DNA of 64,000 bases from NCBI RefSeq assembly GCF_023516455.1, contig NZ_JAMGBA010000001.1, forward strand, positions 434,001 to 498,000, read 5' to 3'. A program made the translations under genes and the position numbers. Origin of the DNA: Sphingomonas caseinilytica (GTDB taxonomy: Bacteria > Pseudomonadota > Alphaproteobacteria > Sphingomonadales > Sphingomonadaceae). How positions within the stretch are numbered: position 1 is the first letter of the stretch; the number at the start of each line of letters is the position of its first letter. Shown here piece after piece: positions 27,028 to 36,985 of this stretch. The notes under the pieces were generated by a model. The model was not told where the DNA came from. It ran no database searches and saw only the letters and a list, made by a program, of their open reading frames with translations.

Positions 27028-29375
27028 TGCGGCGCCCTGGGGATCGAGATAGTGATGCTGGTCCCCTTTCCTACCGCGGATTCAAGCTCGACCGAACCGC
27101 CATGGGCCTCGACGAACTGACGCGTCAACGGAAGGCCCAGACCGAGCGCTGCTTCGCCACGAGCGGCGCCCGACCGGTGGAAGCGAGCGAACACCTGCTC
27201 TTGCTGCTCGGGCGGAATGCCGGGGCCATCGTCAACCACGATGATCGTCGCATTTTCGTCGTCGCCACTGGCCTTCAGCCAGATGTGGCCGCCTTCGTCC
27301 GTATAGGCGACGGCATTGCGCAGGATATGTTCGACCGACTCCCGCAATCGCCGGGCATCGCCGATCACGCTGCCGGCGCTTGGCTCAAGGTCCAATTCAA
27401 GCTTCTGCCTTTTGTCGGTCGCCCGGCTTCGCAGTGATTCCGCGGCTGCCCGGCACATGCCTGCGATGTCGACACGCTCCCGTTCCAGCACGACGCCGCG
27501 CGTGTCGGCTTGTGTCAGATCGAGGACGTCGTCGATCAGCTTCGATAGCCGGTCCACGGATTCCAAGATCGCACCGACATAATCAGAAGCGGCGGGCGGT
27601 AGCTCCCCCGCATATCCCGCCTGGAGCATTTCGGCGAAGCCTCCGACTGAGGTCAGCGGCGTGCGCAGCTCATAGCTCATATTCGCGACGAAGTCGGTCT
27701 TGACCCGATCCGCTTCCTCCAGCGCCGTCGCGCGCTCGCGGAGCGCTGCCTCGATCCGGCTGGAATCCGTCACGTCGATCATCGTGAAAAGTGCATTGCC
27801 GTCGGGCAACGGAACCGCGGCAAAGTCAAAGTGCCGTCCGTCGGTCAGCGATACTCGACCCGTACCCGACTGCCGCCCGCTTGTCGTGGAGCGGACCAAT
27901 TCCCGGACCTGCGCGGCCGCGGTCGGATTAACCAGACGCTTAGCCATCGCCGGAACAAGCTCGTCGACACGAGGATGCTCGGCCAGCCAGCCCTCATCGA
28001 GGTCCCAAAGTTCGCTGAAGCGCCGGTTCCAAAGGTAAAGCCGTCCGTCGGATGCAAATACGCTGATCACTTCGAATAGATTGTCGAACGTAGCCGCCCG
28101 GACCCGGAGCAGCGTGTCGCGCGCTGTCGCCAACCGGACTTGCTCGGTCCGGTCCTCGAAGATGAAACGGAGCCCGCCATCCGGAAGCGGCTGTCCAAGG
28201 ACCCGCAAATGGTCGCCGTTGGACAGGATCCAATCTTCCTCGATCGCTTCTTCCGGCGAGGTGAACCAGGCGCGACGTTCGGTCTTCCATGCCGGAAAGT
28301 CACGAACCTCCGGGATACGCCCATTCTCACGCATCCGCTCAAGCACGCGGTCGAATTCAGGCCGTTCGGCGAGCCAGTCCGGCTCCAGTTGAGCCATGAT
28401 GGCGAATGGCTGATTGAAGAAGGCAAGCTGACGATCATCGTCGAACTGAACCACGCCCGCGCTCATCCGATCGGCAAGCTCGCGTTGCGATTCCTGGTGA
28501 CTAGCGAGCTCGATGCGGGCGTCTTCGAGATCCTGGATATCGATGGCGAACCCGGCGACGGCGCCGGTGGGCAGCGGCACGTCGACGATGCGAAGCATGC
28601 GGCGCTCCTGGCCAATCGTGGCCGGCTGGGTCCGCGAATAGGGGCGGCCACTCTCCAGCGCCGCTTCCGCTCCCGCGCGTGCCCCTTCCGGACCGGTCGC
28701 GTCGATCAATTCGGCACCGCGCTGGATGACCTCCTCCGCATCCCGCCCCTCAACGGCCGCGACAAAGGCCGCGTTGACCAGCCCAAGGCCGAGATCGGGG
28801 CCTCGATACCACATGGGGAATGGCGCATTCTGTATGAGATGGGTGAGCGCGTCGAGCGCACCTTCCGTCTGCTGAAGGCGTCTCGTAAGTGCGCCCCGCT
28901 CCACATCCGCATCGCTGATATCGAACAGCCAGGCCAGCACTGAACCGGGCTTGGCCGGCTGAGGCGCAAGCGCGGCGCGAAGCTCCAGAACACGATCTCC
29001 ACCGGCAAGTCGCAACTGCCGGCGGAGCGGCGCAGCACCAAGCCGAACGTCCGCCAGGGATTCGATGAACGAAGAAAGGTCGTCCGGCTCGAAGCCTCCG
29101 CCGTCACCGGTCAACTCATCAATCCGCTGCGGGACTTTCGATAGTCCGAGTTCCTGGACCAGCCTGGCGTCAGCATCGACAGTCCCGTCCCCATGGATGA
29201 TCATGGCCCGGGCTGGCGCTGCGTCCAGCAAGGAGCGCATCGTGCGGGCGGCCCCGAGAACGGACTGCGCGCGGCGTATCCGCCCCGCCGCCAGGATCGC
29301 GAGAGCCGCGGCGAAAACGACCCATAGTGCCGCGAGGACAATGATCGCGGCAGAGGCGTTTGCGCTACTCAGCAT
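27024..29375 (-). CDS. divL: DivL-type PAS histidine-kinase homologue with Tyr in the H-box
   Basis: 783 aa. Residues about 10-31 form one transmembrane helix, followed by several PAS-like regions (about 45-540), a DHp helix and an HATPase_c domain with N box HILRNAVAYTDEGG, G1 VVDDGPGIPPEQQEQVF and G2 ALGLGLPLTRQFVEAHGG. The H-box reads NMSYELRTPL, with Tyr568 (codon TAT) where kinases have His. That is the hallmark of Caulobacter DivL, which controls CckA and thus CtrA. Together with the domain order, this supports the assignment; direct control of CckA here is inferred. It opens the chain with tsaE, amgK, murU and addB. Confidence 0.88.
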   Translation of the reverse strand: MLSSANASAAIIVLAALWVVFAAALAILAAGRIRRAQSVLGAARTMRSLLDAAPARAMIIHGDGTVDADARLVQELGLSKVPQRIDELTGDGGGFEPDDLSSFIESLADVRLGAAPLRRQLRLAGGDRVLELRAALAPQPAKPGSVLAWLFDISDADVERGALTRRLQQTEGALDALTHLIQNAPFPMWYRGPDLGLGLVNAAFVAAVEGRDAEEVIQRGAELIDATGPEGARAGAEAALESGRPYSRTQPATIGQERRMLRIVDVPLPTGAVAGFAIDIQDLEDARIELASHQESQRELADRMSAGVVQFDDDRQLAFFNQPFAIMAQLEPDWLAERPEFDRVLERMRENGRIPEVRDFPAWKTERRAWFTSPEEAIEEDWILSNGDHLRVLGQPLPDGGLRFIFEDRTEQVRLATARDTLLRVRAATFDNLFEVISVFASDGRLYLWNRRFSELWDLDEGWLAEHPRVDELVPAMAKRLVNPTAAAQVRELVRSTTSGRQSGTGRVSLTDGRHFDFAAVPLPDGNALFTMIDVTDSSRIEAALRERATALEEADRVKTDFVANMSYELRTPLTSVGGFAEMLQAGYAGELPPAASDYVGAILESVDRLSKLIDDVLDLTQADTRGVVLERERVDIAGMCRAAAESLRSRATDKRQKLELDLEPSAGSVIGDARRLRESVEHILRNAVAYTDEGGHIWLKASGDDENATIIVVDDGPGIPPEQQEQVFARFHRSGAARGEAALGLGLPLTRQFVEAHGGSVELESAVGKGTSITISIPRAPQ

Positions 29376-29454
29376 ATCCCCCGACCGACCGGTATCGATT
29401 TATTTACCGCGGACCCCATAGGACGCTTCATAGAAAACCCATTGAAGCAGGCAA

Positions 29455-29477
29455 GCGACAGCCGCGACGGCTGTCGC
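29455..29477. other. Perfect inverted repeat between divL and the TonB receptor
   Basis: GCGACAGCC (29455-29463) and GGCTGTCGC (29469-29477) are exact reverse complements around GCGAC. It lies in the 241-bp divergent region. It could be an operator or a hairpin in the receptor leader; no T tract follows, so a terminator is unlikely. Confidence 0.5.
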
Positions 29478-29616
29478 ACAAATGCAACACAAAAAAAGAA
29501 CCGTTCGCAGTTAACCACCGCGCCGTTGAACTTCGCTCAGGTGAATGGGTACGGGAGCTATCGGGATATTTAATGTCTGCCAGTTTTTTTACGCGGACGC
29601 GTCAAAGGGGAAAAAA

Positions 29617-32600
29617 ATGCGATTTAGCGATAACGCCAAGGCCGGGCGTTCCGGTCTGCTGCTGAGTGCGTCCATGGCCGCTCTCGTCATGGGGAGCCCA
29701 GCGTTCGCTCAAGAGGTTCAGAGCAACCAGGACGATCCTTCGACGCTCCAGAGCGAGGTCGAAGCCGAGTCAGGCGAAGACGCCCAGGGCCCGGATTGCG
29801 TCGCCAACCCCAACGCAGCGGGATGCCAGACGATCGTCGTCACCGGTTCGCGTATCGCTCGTCCGAACCTGGAATCGCCGGTTCCCGTCACCGCCATCAG
29901 CGGCGACGAGTTCTTCGAAACCGGCCAGGTTTCTGTCGGTGACGTGCTGAACGAACTGCCCTCGCTGCGTTCGACCTTCAGCCAAGCCAACTCCACCCGC
30001 TTCCTCGGAACCGCGGGCCTCAACCTGCTCGACCTTCGCGGCCTCGGCACCGTCCGCACCCTGGTGCTGCAGAACGGCCGCCGTCACGTCGGCGGCGACG
30101 TGCTGTCGAGCGGCGTCACTCCGGACGTCAACACCATTCCGACCGATCTCATCGAGCGCGTCGACATCGTCACCGGCGGTAACTCGGCCGTGTACGGTTC
30201 GGACGCCATCGCCGGCGTCGTCAACTTCATCCTGAAGGACGACTATGAAGGCATTCAGCTGCGCGCCCAGGGCGGCGTCAGCAAGTATGGCGATGCCGGC
30301 TCCTACTTCATCAGCGGCCTGTGGGGCACCAACTTCGCCGATGACCGCGGCAACGTCGCGATCAACGCCGAATATGCTCGCCAGCAGGAATATTTCGGAG
30401 CGGGACGTCCGTACATCGCCAGCCAGGACGCCTTCCTGGTCGTCGACTCCGATCCCGCCGGCGCCCCGAACGGTTCGGACGGCGTTCCCGACCGCCTGTT
30501 CTTCCGCGACATTCACTCGGGCAGCCTGACCAACCAGGGCGCTATGCGCTTTGGTGGCACTACGGCGGGCAATAGCTGCGGCGTCGACCCGCTTGGATCG
30601 TTCTATCCCTGCTTCTTCGTCTTCAATCCGGATGGAACGCTCGTACCTGCGACCGGCGAGCGTGCCGGCGTGACGACCGGCAGCTTCCTGGGCGGCAACA
30701 GCGAAAACTTCCGCGGCGGCAAGCAGATCCAGCTGTCTCCGCAGCTCGATCGCTACAACATCAACCTGATATCGCATTTCGAGATCACGCCGGCCTTCGT
30801 GCCGTTCGTCGAAGCGAAATATTCGCGTACCGACACCAAGGGCACCGGTGGATCGGGTCCGGCCTTCTCGCAGGGTGCGACCATGACCGATCCGCTGCAG
30901 TTCTTCGGCGGCCCGAACCGTGAACAGGTCCGATTGGACAATCCGTTCCTGACTCCCCAGGCTCGCACTGTCATCTGCGCGCAGCGTGCGCTCAGCGGAC
31001 AGGGCTGCTTGGACGGCAGCCGCGTTACGATCCGTGAGAATCTTCTCGGCCTCGGCGCCCGTACCGAAGAAGCCAAGCGCGAAACCTACCGCATTGTCGG
31101 CGGCGTCCGCGGCGACTTCAACGACGACTGGAACTACGAAGTTGCGGTCAACTACGGTCAGCTGAAGGAAAAGACCAAGATTCTCGGCAACCTCGACATC
31201 CAGCGCTTCCTGCTAGCCATGGATGCGGTTGACCAAGGCAAGTATAACGGCGGACTCAACAACGGCGTGCCAAACGGTAACATCGTCTGCGCCTCGCAGA
31301 TCGATCAGAACCGTGCGTTCGGCTACTGGCCGTGGGTATACGGCACGGACCCGAACGCCGATGCCCGGCTGGCGGCAGACGTCGCGGCTTGTACTCCGAT
31401 CAATCTTGCCGGTGGTCAATTCACGCAGGAGCAGCGGGACTATCTCCTGCTCGATTCAGTCGCCAAGGGTAAGACCAAGCAGTTCAACGCTGTCGGCTTT
31501 ATCGCTGGCGACACGAGCGGCTTCTTCAACATGTGGGGCGGCCCGATCAGCTTCGTGCTCGGTGCTGAATACCGTTCGGATGACCTTTTCTACCATCAGG
31601 ACGATCAGGTCTCGCTGGGTTACACCTTCTACAACGCGATCCCGACGTTCGAGGCGGAGAAGAGCAAGGTTAAGGAAGCCTTCGGCGAAATTCGCATTCC
31701 GATCGTCAACGACAAGCCGTTCCTGGAAGAGCTGGAAATCAGCGGCGCTGCGCGCGTCTCCGATTACAGCATCGGCAACACCGGCACCGTCTGGGCCTAC
31801 AACGCCAGCGGCGTCTGGTCCCCGGTCAAGGGTCTGCGCTTCCGCGGCAACTACGGCCGTTCGGTTCGCGCGCCGAACCAGGTCGAACTGTTCTCGCCGT
31901 TCGGCCAGAACTTCGCCCCTGGCTTTGGTGACCCCTGCTCGTCGATCAACATCGGTTCCGGTTCGGAAAACCGTGCAGCAAACTGCGCGTCAGCAGGTCG
32001 TCCCGGCGGCACCGATGCAACGATCAACCCGAGCAACGACACCACCCCGGCGCCGAACCCGGCGGGCCCGTACGACTTCCGGTACAGCTCCTCGCTGGAA
32101 ATCCGGAGCGGCGGCAACCCGAACCTGGAAGCCGAAAAGTCGGATAGCTGGACGCTTGGCTTCGTAGCCCAGCCGACCTTCCTGCCGGGCTTCTCGGCAT
32201 CCGTCGACTACTACAACATCAAGGTGAAGGACGTGATCACGGGCGTTACTGCCCAGACCATCGTCAATCAGTGCTACGACCTTGCTCCGGGTAACCCGTT
32301 CTGCGACCTCTTCGAGCGTGCACCAGCCGGTGGCGCAAACTCAGGTGAGCAGGAATTCCGGATCCTCGAAGGCAGCCTGATCCAGGGCCCGGTCAACTTC
32401 GCAAAGCTGCGCGCGGAAGGTATCGACGTCGAAGTCGCCTATCGCGGTCAGCTGTTCGATATCGGCCGGCTCGAAACGCGGTTCACCTACACCCACGTGC
32501 TCGATCTGTCCCAGTATCTGGATCCGACCGATCCGGACCGGAAGGACGTGATCGTCGGCAAGAAGGGCGGCGAACTGGGCGATCCAGAGGACGCGTTCAA

Positions 32601-32934
32601 CTGGAACACCTCGCTTCAGCGTGGTCCGATGACCTTCGGTTATCAGATGCGCTACCTGGCGCCGATGTACCTCAACACCTATGAGGACTTTAACAGCGTC
32701 CAGGGCCGTGATCCGCAGAACGCAGACTATGCGGACCAGAAGAAGTACCCGTCGGTGTTCTACCATGACGTCCGCTTCGCCATCGATGCGACGAAGGACT
32801 TCAATTTCTACATGGGCATCGACAACCTGACCAATAAGGAACCGCCGCTCGGCGCGACCGGTATCGGCGGGTTCAGCTCGGTCTATGACAACCGTGGCCG
32901 CTTCTTCTACGCGGGTGCGATTGCCAAGTTCTAA
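29617..32934 (+). CDS. TonB-dependent outer-membrane receptor
   Basis: 1105 aa. A signal peptide ends near A31 (MGSPAFA-QEV). A short acidic linker with two cysteines (C61, C70) leads into a TonB-box-like TIVVTGSRIARPN (72-84). The plug domain shows GDVLNELPSLRSTFS, LRGLGTVRTLVLQNGRRHVG and ERVDIVTGGNSAVYGSDA. The large beta-barrel ends in YDNRGRFFYAGAIAKF with a terminal Phe, as outer-membrane barrels require. The start at 29617 follows AAAGGGG. The substrate is unknown; size and plug type match the sphingomonad receptors for large or peptide/glycan ligands. A clear terminator follows, so the oxygenase genes downstream are separate units. Confidence 0.94.
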   Translation: MRFSDNAKAGRSGLLLSASMAALVMGSPAFAQEVQSNQDDPSTLQSEVEAESGEDAQGPDCVANPNAAGCQTIVVTGSRIARPNLESPVPVTAISGDEFFETGQVSVGDVLNELPSLRSTFSQANSTRFLGTAGLNLLDLRGLGTVRTLVLQNGRRHVGGDVLSSGVTPDVNTIPTDLIERVDIVTGGNSAVYGSDAIAGVVNFILKDDYEGIQLRAQGGVSKYGDAGSYFISGLWGTNFADDRGNVAINAEYARQQEYFGAGRPYIASQDAFLVVDSDPAGAPNGSDGVPDRLFFRDIHSGSLTNQGAMRFGGTTAGNSCGVDPLGSFYPCFFVFNPDGTLVPATGERAGVTTGSFLGGNSENFRGGKQIQLSPQLDRYNINLISHFEITPAFVPFVEAKYSRTDTKGTGGSGPAFSQGATMTDPLQFFGGPNREQVRLDNPFLTPQARTVICAQRALSGQGCLDGSRVTIRENLLGLGARTEEAKRETYRIVGGVRGDFNDDWNYEVAVNYGQLKEKTKILGNLDIQRFLLAMDAVDQGKYNGGLNNGVPNGNIVCASQIDQNRAFGYWPWVYGTDPNADARLAADVAACTPINLAGGQFTQEQRDYLLLDSVAKGKTKQFNAVGFIAGDTSGFFNMWGGPISFVLGAEYRSDDLFYHQDDQVSLGYTFYNAIPTFEAEKSKVKEAFGEIRIPIVNDKPFLEELEISGAARVSDYSIGNTGTVWAYNASGVWSPVKGLRFRGNYGRSVRAPNQVELFSPFGQNFAPGFGDPCSSINIGSGSENRAANCASAGRPGGTDATINPSNDTTPAPNPAGPYDFRYSSSLEIRSGGNPNLEAEKSDSWTLGFVAQPTFLPGFSASVDYYNIKVKDVITGVTAQTIVNQCYDLAPGNPFCDLFERAPAGGANSGEQEFRILEGSLIQGPVNFAKLRAEGIDVEVAYRGQLFDIGRLETRFTYTHVLDLSQYLDPTDPDRKDVIVGKKGGELGDPEDAFNWNTSLQRGPMTFGYQMRYLAPMYLNTYEDFNSVQGRDPQNADYADQKKYPSVFYHDVRFAIDATKDFNFYMGIDNLTNKEPPLGATGIGGFSSVYDNRGRFFYAGAIAKF

Positions 32935-32956
32935 GCTTCAATTCCAAATCAAACTT

Positions 32957-32989
32957 GAGGGGTCGGGTAATTCCGGCCCCTCTCTTTTT
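32957..32989 (+). terminator. Rho-independent terminator of the TonB receptor gene
   Basis: GAGGGGTCGG (32957-32966) pairs with CCGGCCCCTC across a short loop GTAATT, followed by TCTTTTT. It lies about 20 bp after the receptor stop codon. Confidence 0.85.
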
Positions 32990-33048
32990 GCCCACGCCAG
33001 CTCCCGCGCGCGGTGGACAGCGCTTGCGCTGAGTTCCATTCATCACGC

Positions 33049-34446
33049 ATGTCAGTGATCATGAGCGAACGTCTGGAGGCAGCGGAATGGGAGCGCAGGG
33101 CACTCGCCTTTGAAGCCGAACAACGGCTCGACGAGGCGCGCGAGGCGTTCGAAACCGCGCTTCGGCTGGACCCTTCCTCAAAATCCCTGGCAGAAGGCCG
33201 TGCCCGCATCGCCATCCGATTGGATGAAGACGGTGCGGCAGAGCATTGCGCCCGCGCCCTAGCGTTCCATCTTTCCGATCCCGATCTCCAAATCCAGATG
33301 ATCGCGACGGCCACCGCATCATTGGGAGGCGCTGCGAGGCCCCTTCTCGAATCATTTCTCGATCGTCAGCCCGACAACGTCACCGCGCACGAATTGCTTG
33401 CGTCCTTGAGATTCCAGGCTGGTGAAGGCGATCGGTCGGTCGACCGATACGTCAGCGCGCTGACATCCACTCCGGACAACAAACGCCTGTACCTGTCTTA
33501 CTTGGACACATTGACCCGTGCCCAGCGACTTACCGAAGCGCTGTACTTGATGGATCAGCAGCGGGACCTTTTCCGCGGTCACAGGGAATTCGACCTGGTC
33601 GAGGCCAATACAGCCAATCACGCCGGCCTTACCGACCGTGCCGAAAAGGCCCTGGATCGGCTTGATAACCAGCCCGACGCGCAGATGGCGCGCGGACAGC
33701 ATCGGCTTCAAACCAACCGGCCAGACGAAGCATCGGCATTGCTGGAAGAAGTTGTCCGGATCGAACCCGACAACCTATCCGCTTGGGCTTTGCTGGAGGT
33801 GGCGTGGCGCCTGACCGAGGACAGCCGCCACGAATGGCTTGCTGGCCAGCCGGGGCTTTTCGGGAGTGTTGATTTGGAACTCGGCGGTGTCGAGCTTGAT
33901 GCTATTGCGGGCATGCTCCGGACTGTCCATCGCTCACGAGCACAGCCAATCGGGCAATCAGTTCGGGGCGGCACTCAGACTCCCGGACAGTTGTTCGTCC
34001 GAAACGAGCCGGAAATCGGATTGCTGACAAATGCATTGGCAGAAGGCATCCGCCAATTCCACGGCAAGCTTCCGCCATACGATCCCAATCACCCCCTGCT
34101 GAAATACCGTAACGAAGGTCTCGCCTTCGGTCCCAGCTGGTCGGTGCGACTTACCGGAGGCGGGTTCCACGCGGCCCATTTTCACCCTGGCGGCGTCTTG
34201 AGTTCCGCCTGCTACATCAGCCTACCGGAGAGCGTAGCCGGCAGCGCCGACAGGGAGGGGTGGCTGGAGATCGGTCGTCCTCCGGCGGAAATGGGCCTAG
34301 ATCTGCCGCCATTGTCCACCTTTGAACCCAAGCCGGGGCGACTGGTGCTCTTTCCAAGTTACCTCTTCCACGGCACTCGCCCATTTTCCAACGGCGAACG
34401 CCTGACAGTGGCGTTTGACCTCGTCCCGGTCCCGCTGAACGGTTGA
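33049..34446 (+). CDS. TPR-like protein with C-terminal putative 2OG-Fe(II) oxygenase domain
   Basis: About 465 aa (461 if the ATG at 33061 is used; neither has a clear ribosome-binding site). Residues 5-290 are tetratricopeptide-like helices (EQRLDEAREAFETALRLDPS; DEASALLEEVVRIEPDNLSA). The C-terminus matches the putative 2OG-Fe(II) oxygenase family (2OG-FeII_Oxy_5): GGFHAAHFHPGGVLSSACYI with H374, H377 and H379, then FPSYLFHGTRPF with H441 and a downstream Arg near 452 for 2-oxoglutarate. This arrangement suggests a hydroxylase that recognises a protein or peptide through its repeats (inference). The next gene, 6 bp downstream, is a second oxygenase fusion. Confidence 0.85.
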   Translation: MSVIMSERLEAAEWERRALAFEAEQRLDEAREAFETALRLDPSSKSLAEGRARIAIRLDEDGAAEHCARALAFHLSDPDLQIQMIATATASLGGAARPLLESFLDRQPDNVTAHELLASLRFQAGEGDRSVDRYVSALTSTPDNKRLYLSYLDTLTRAQRLTEALYLMDQQRDLFRGHREFDLVEANTANHAGLTDRAEKALDRLDNQPDAQMARGQHRLQTNRPDEASALLEEVVRIEPDNLSAWALLEVAWRLTEDSRHEWLAGQPGLFGSVDLELGGVELDAIAGMLRTVHRSRAQPIGQSVRGGTQTPGQLFVRNEPEIGLLTNALAEGIRQFHGKLPPYDPNHPLLKYRNEGLAFGPSWSVRLTGGGFHAAHFHPGGVLSSACYISLPESVAGSADREGWLEIGRPPAEMGLDLPPLSTFEPKPGRLVLFPSYLFHGTRPFSNGERLTVAFDLVPVPLNG

Positions 34447-34452
34447 TCCCCA

Positions 34453-35409
34453 ATGAACCGCATCGAACAAGCCTATGAACTCGTCCAGCGCGGACAAGCT
34501 GAAGCCGCGGCTGGATTGCTGGAAGAAGGCGGACGGACCGGCAACGGAGACTGCTGGGTCGAATTGGCCACATGGTATCTTGGCGGACAAATTATCCCCC
34601 GCGAACTGGCGAAATCGCGCGAATGCTTCCGCCTCGCTGGTATGGCGGGCCACAATCGTGCCCAATCCATCTACATCGCACTTCTTGCCAATGGGACTGG
34701 CGGACCGCCCGATTGGCGGAGAGCGCGCTCCCTGCTGGCTGACCTGGCAGAGACGAATGAGGATGCGGCCAAGCAACTGGCTCTACTCGCTAGGATGGAA
34801 ATCGACGACGCCGGAAATCCGAGCGCCCTTCGCGCCCCCGAACTGCTTAGCGATGCTCCGGAAGTCAGCCTGTTTCCCCAGTTGCTCACGAGCGAGGAAT
34901 GTCGGCACCTGGTCGACGAGGCAGAACCCCGTTTCCAGCCATCGGTCATCGTGGATCCTGCCAGCGGGCAGTTGCGCCCGCACCCGGTGCGAACGTCGGA
35001 CAATGCCTTCTTTCCCTGGATCGACGAAACGCCGACTATTCACGCCATCAACAGGCGGATCGCCGCAGCAAGCCGGACCGAGGTCCATTCCGGAGAACCG
35101 CTACAAGTTCTGCGATATCGGCCGGGCCAGGAATATCGTCCGCACCACGATGCCCTGCCCCACACCGACAATCAGCGCATTCTCACCATGCTCGTCTATC
35201 TCAACGACGGGTATGAGGGCGGCGAGACTTTATTCCTCAGCACCGGGCTGAAAGTGAAAGGACAGATCGGCGACGCGCTTCTGTTCCGCAATGCGGACGC
35301 ACAAGGACGGCCCGACCCGATGGCTCAGCACGCCGGACTTCCAGTCACGGCCGGCGAGAAACTACTCGCCAGCCGCTGGATTCACGAAAAGCGCTTCGGA
35401 CCGCTTTAG
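34453..35409 (+). CDS. Sel1-like repeat protein with prolyl-4-hydroxylase-type oxygenase domain
   Basis: 318 aa. The N-terminal 130 residues are Sel1/TPR-like helices ([34 protein letters not shown]). The C-terminal half is a P4Hc-type 2OG-Fe(II) dioxygenase: [16 protein letters not shown] with H231 and D233, [18 protein letters not shown]293 in [13 protein letters not shown] and a basic residue near 303 for 2-oxoglutarate. The iron triad is complete, so activity is plausible; the substrate is unknown. It begins 6 bp after the preceding oxygenase gene, probably as one operon. The stop overlaps ahcY by 4 bp (TTAG). Confidence 0.87.
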   Translation: MNRIEQAYELVQRGQAEAAAGLLEEGGRTGNGDCWVELATWYLGGQIIPRELAKSRECFRLAGMAGHNRAQSIYIALLANGTGGPPDWRRARSLLADLAETNEDAAKQLALLARMEIDDAGNPSALRAPELLSDAPEVSLFPQLLTSEECRHLVDEAEPRFQPSVIVDPASGQLRPHPVRTSDNAFFPWIDETPTIHAINRRIAAASRTEVHSGEPLQVLRYRPGQEYRPHHDALPHTDNQRILTMLVYLNDGYEGGETLFLSTGLKVKGQIGDALLFRNADAQGRPDPMAQHAGLPVTAGEKLLASRWIHEKRFGPL

Positions 35410-36815
35410 TAGCGGTAGTGGTCCGGCTTGAACGGACCCTTGGCCTCGACGCCGATGTAGGCAGCCTGCTTGTCCGTGAGCTTGGTGAGCTTCACGCCCA
35501 GCTTGTCGAGATGCAGCGCCGCGACCTTCTCGTCGAGGTGCTTGGGCAGGACGTAGACGTCGTTCTGATACTGGTCCGACTTCGCCCACAATTCGATCTG
35601 GGCGAGCACCTGGTTGGTGAAGCTCGACGACATGACGAAGCTCGGGTGGCCAGTGGCGTTGCCGAGGTTCACGAGGCGGCCCTTGGAGAGCACGATGATG
35701 CGCTTGCCATCAGGGAAGGTAACTTCGTCGACCTGCGGCTTGATCTCGGTCCACTTCATATTGGCCAGCGAACCAATCTGGATCTCGCTGTCGAAGTGGC
35801 CGATGTTCGAAACGATCGCCATATCCTTCATGTCACGCATGTGGTCGAGCGTGATGACGTCCATGTTGCCGGTCGCGGTGACGAAGATGTCGGCGCGCTT
35901 CGCGGCCTCTTCCATCGTCACGACCTCATAGCCTTCCATCGCCGCCTGCAGCGCGCAGATCGGGTCGATCTCGGTCACGAGGACGCGTGCGCCGCCGTTG
36001 CGGAGCGATGCGGCCGAACCCTTGCCGACGTCGCCGAAGCCGGCGACGCAAGCGACCTTGCCGGCCAGCATCACGTCGGTGGCGCGGCGGATCGCATCGA
36101 CCAGGCTTTCCTTGCAGCCATAGAGATTGTCGAACTTCGACTTGGTGACGCTATCGTTGACGTTGATCGCCGGGAACGGAAGCTTGCCCTGCTTGGCAAG
36201 GTCGTAGAGGCGGTGGACACCGGTGGTCGTTTCTTCAGAAACGCCCTTGATCGTCTCGACCGTCTTGGTGAGGTAGCCCGGACGCTCGGCAAGGAAGCGC
36301 TTCAGCGTCGCGACGAAGATTTCTTCTTCCTCATTCTGCGGCGTGAACAGGCTTTCCCCGGCCTCAACGCGCGCTCCCCAAAGCGCGAACATGGTTGCGT
36401 CTCCGCCGTCATCGAGGATCATGTTGCAGGTCTGGTCTTCGCCCCATTCGAAAATGCGTGCGGCATAGTCCCAATATTCCTCAAGCGTTTCGCCCTTCAC
36501 GGCGAAAACCGGAACGCCAGAGGCGGCAATTGCCGCGGCAGCATGGTCTTGGGTCGAGAAAATGTTGCACGAGGCCCAGCGCACGTCGGCGCCGAGCGCG
36601 GTCAGCGTTTCGATCAGCACGGCGGTCTGGATCGTCATGTGCAGCGATCCGGTGATGCGCGCACCCTTTAGCGGCTTCGACGCGCCATATTCGTGCCGGA
36701 GGGCCATCAGGCCGGGCATTTCGGTTTCCGCGATCTCGATTTCCTTGCGGCCGAAATCGGCAAGCGAAATGTCCTTAACGATGTAATCGCGGGTCAGGGT
36801 TTCGACGGCAGCCAC
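35406..36815 (-). CDS. ahcY: Adenosylhomocysteinase
   Basis: 469-aa NAD-dependent enzyme that hydrolyses S-adenosylhomocysteine to homocysteine and adenosine. Motifs: [50 protein letters not shown], the NAD-binding [17 protein letters not shown], and the conserved C-terminus KPDHYRY. The length is that of the bacterial form with the 40-residue insertion. It is transcribed away from the sulfotransferase gene across a 170-bp divergent gap in which no known SAH riboswitch fold was recognised. Its end overlaps the P4H-like gene. Confidence 0.97.
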   Translation of the reverse strand: MAAVETLTRDYIVKDISLADFGRKEIEIAETEMPGLMALRHEYGASKPLKGARITGSLHMTIQTAVLIETLTALGADVRWASCNIFSTQDHAAAAIAASGVPVFAVKGETLEEYWDYAARIFEWGEDQTCNMILDDGGDATMFALWGARVEAGESLFTPQNEEEEIFVATLKRFLAERPGYLTKTVETIKGVSEETTTGVHRLYDLAKQGKLPFPAINVNDSVTKSKFDNLYGCKESLVDAIRRATDVMLAGKVACVAGFGDVGKGSAASLRNGGARVLVTEIDPICALQAAMEGYEVVTMEEAAKRADIFVTATGNMDVITLDHMRDMKDMAIVSNIGHFDSEIQIGSLANMKWTEIKPQVDEVTFPDGKRIIVLSKGRLVNLGNATGHPSFVMSSSFTNQVLAQIELWAKSDQYQNDVYVLPKHLDEKVAALHLDKLGVKLTKLTDKQAAYIGVEAKGPFKPDHYRY

Positions 36816-36985
36816 GCTTGGGTCTCCAGAAATTTGAGAATGGGGTGATCCGCGCTGCCCCTAGCCGCCACCAGCCCACATGGCAATTGTCCTGCTTCAA
36901 GCTGCTGGGACTATTCCTTGAGAGCCGTCGCTGGCGCCCCTATGACGCTTGGGCGCGTTGCGCTTACGTCCAGGAGCTCCCGGGA

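Noticed and set aside
35418-36671. 417-codon plus-strand frame opposite ahcY
   Set aside because: Antisense of AhcY, repetitive Arg/Asp/Val-rich composition typical of shadow frames in GC-rich genomes.
36816-36985. SAH or SAM riboswitch in the ahcY leader
   Set aside because: I could not build the conserved core of any known class in this 170-bp region; a covariance-model search would be needed.
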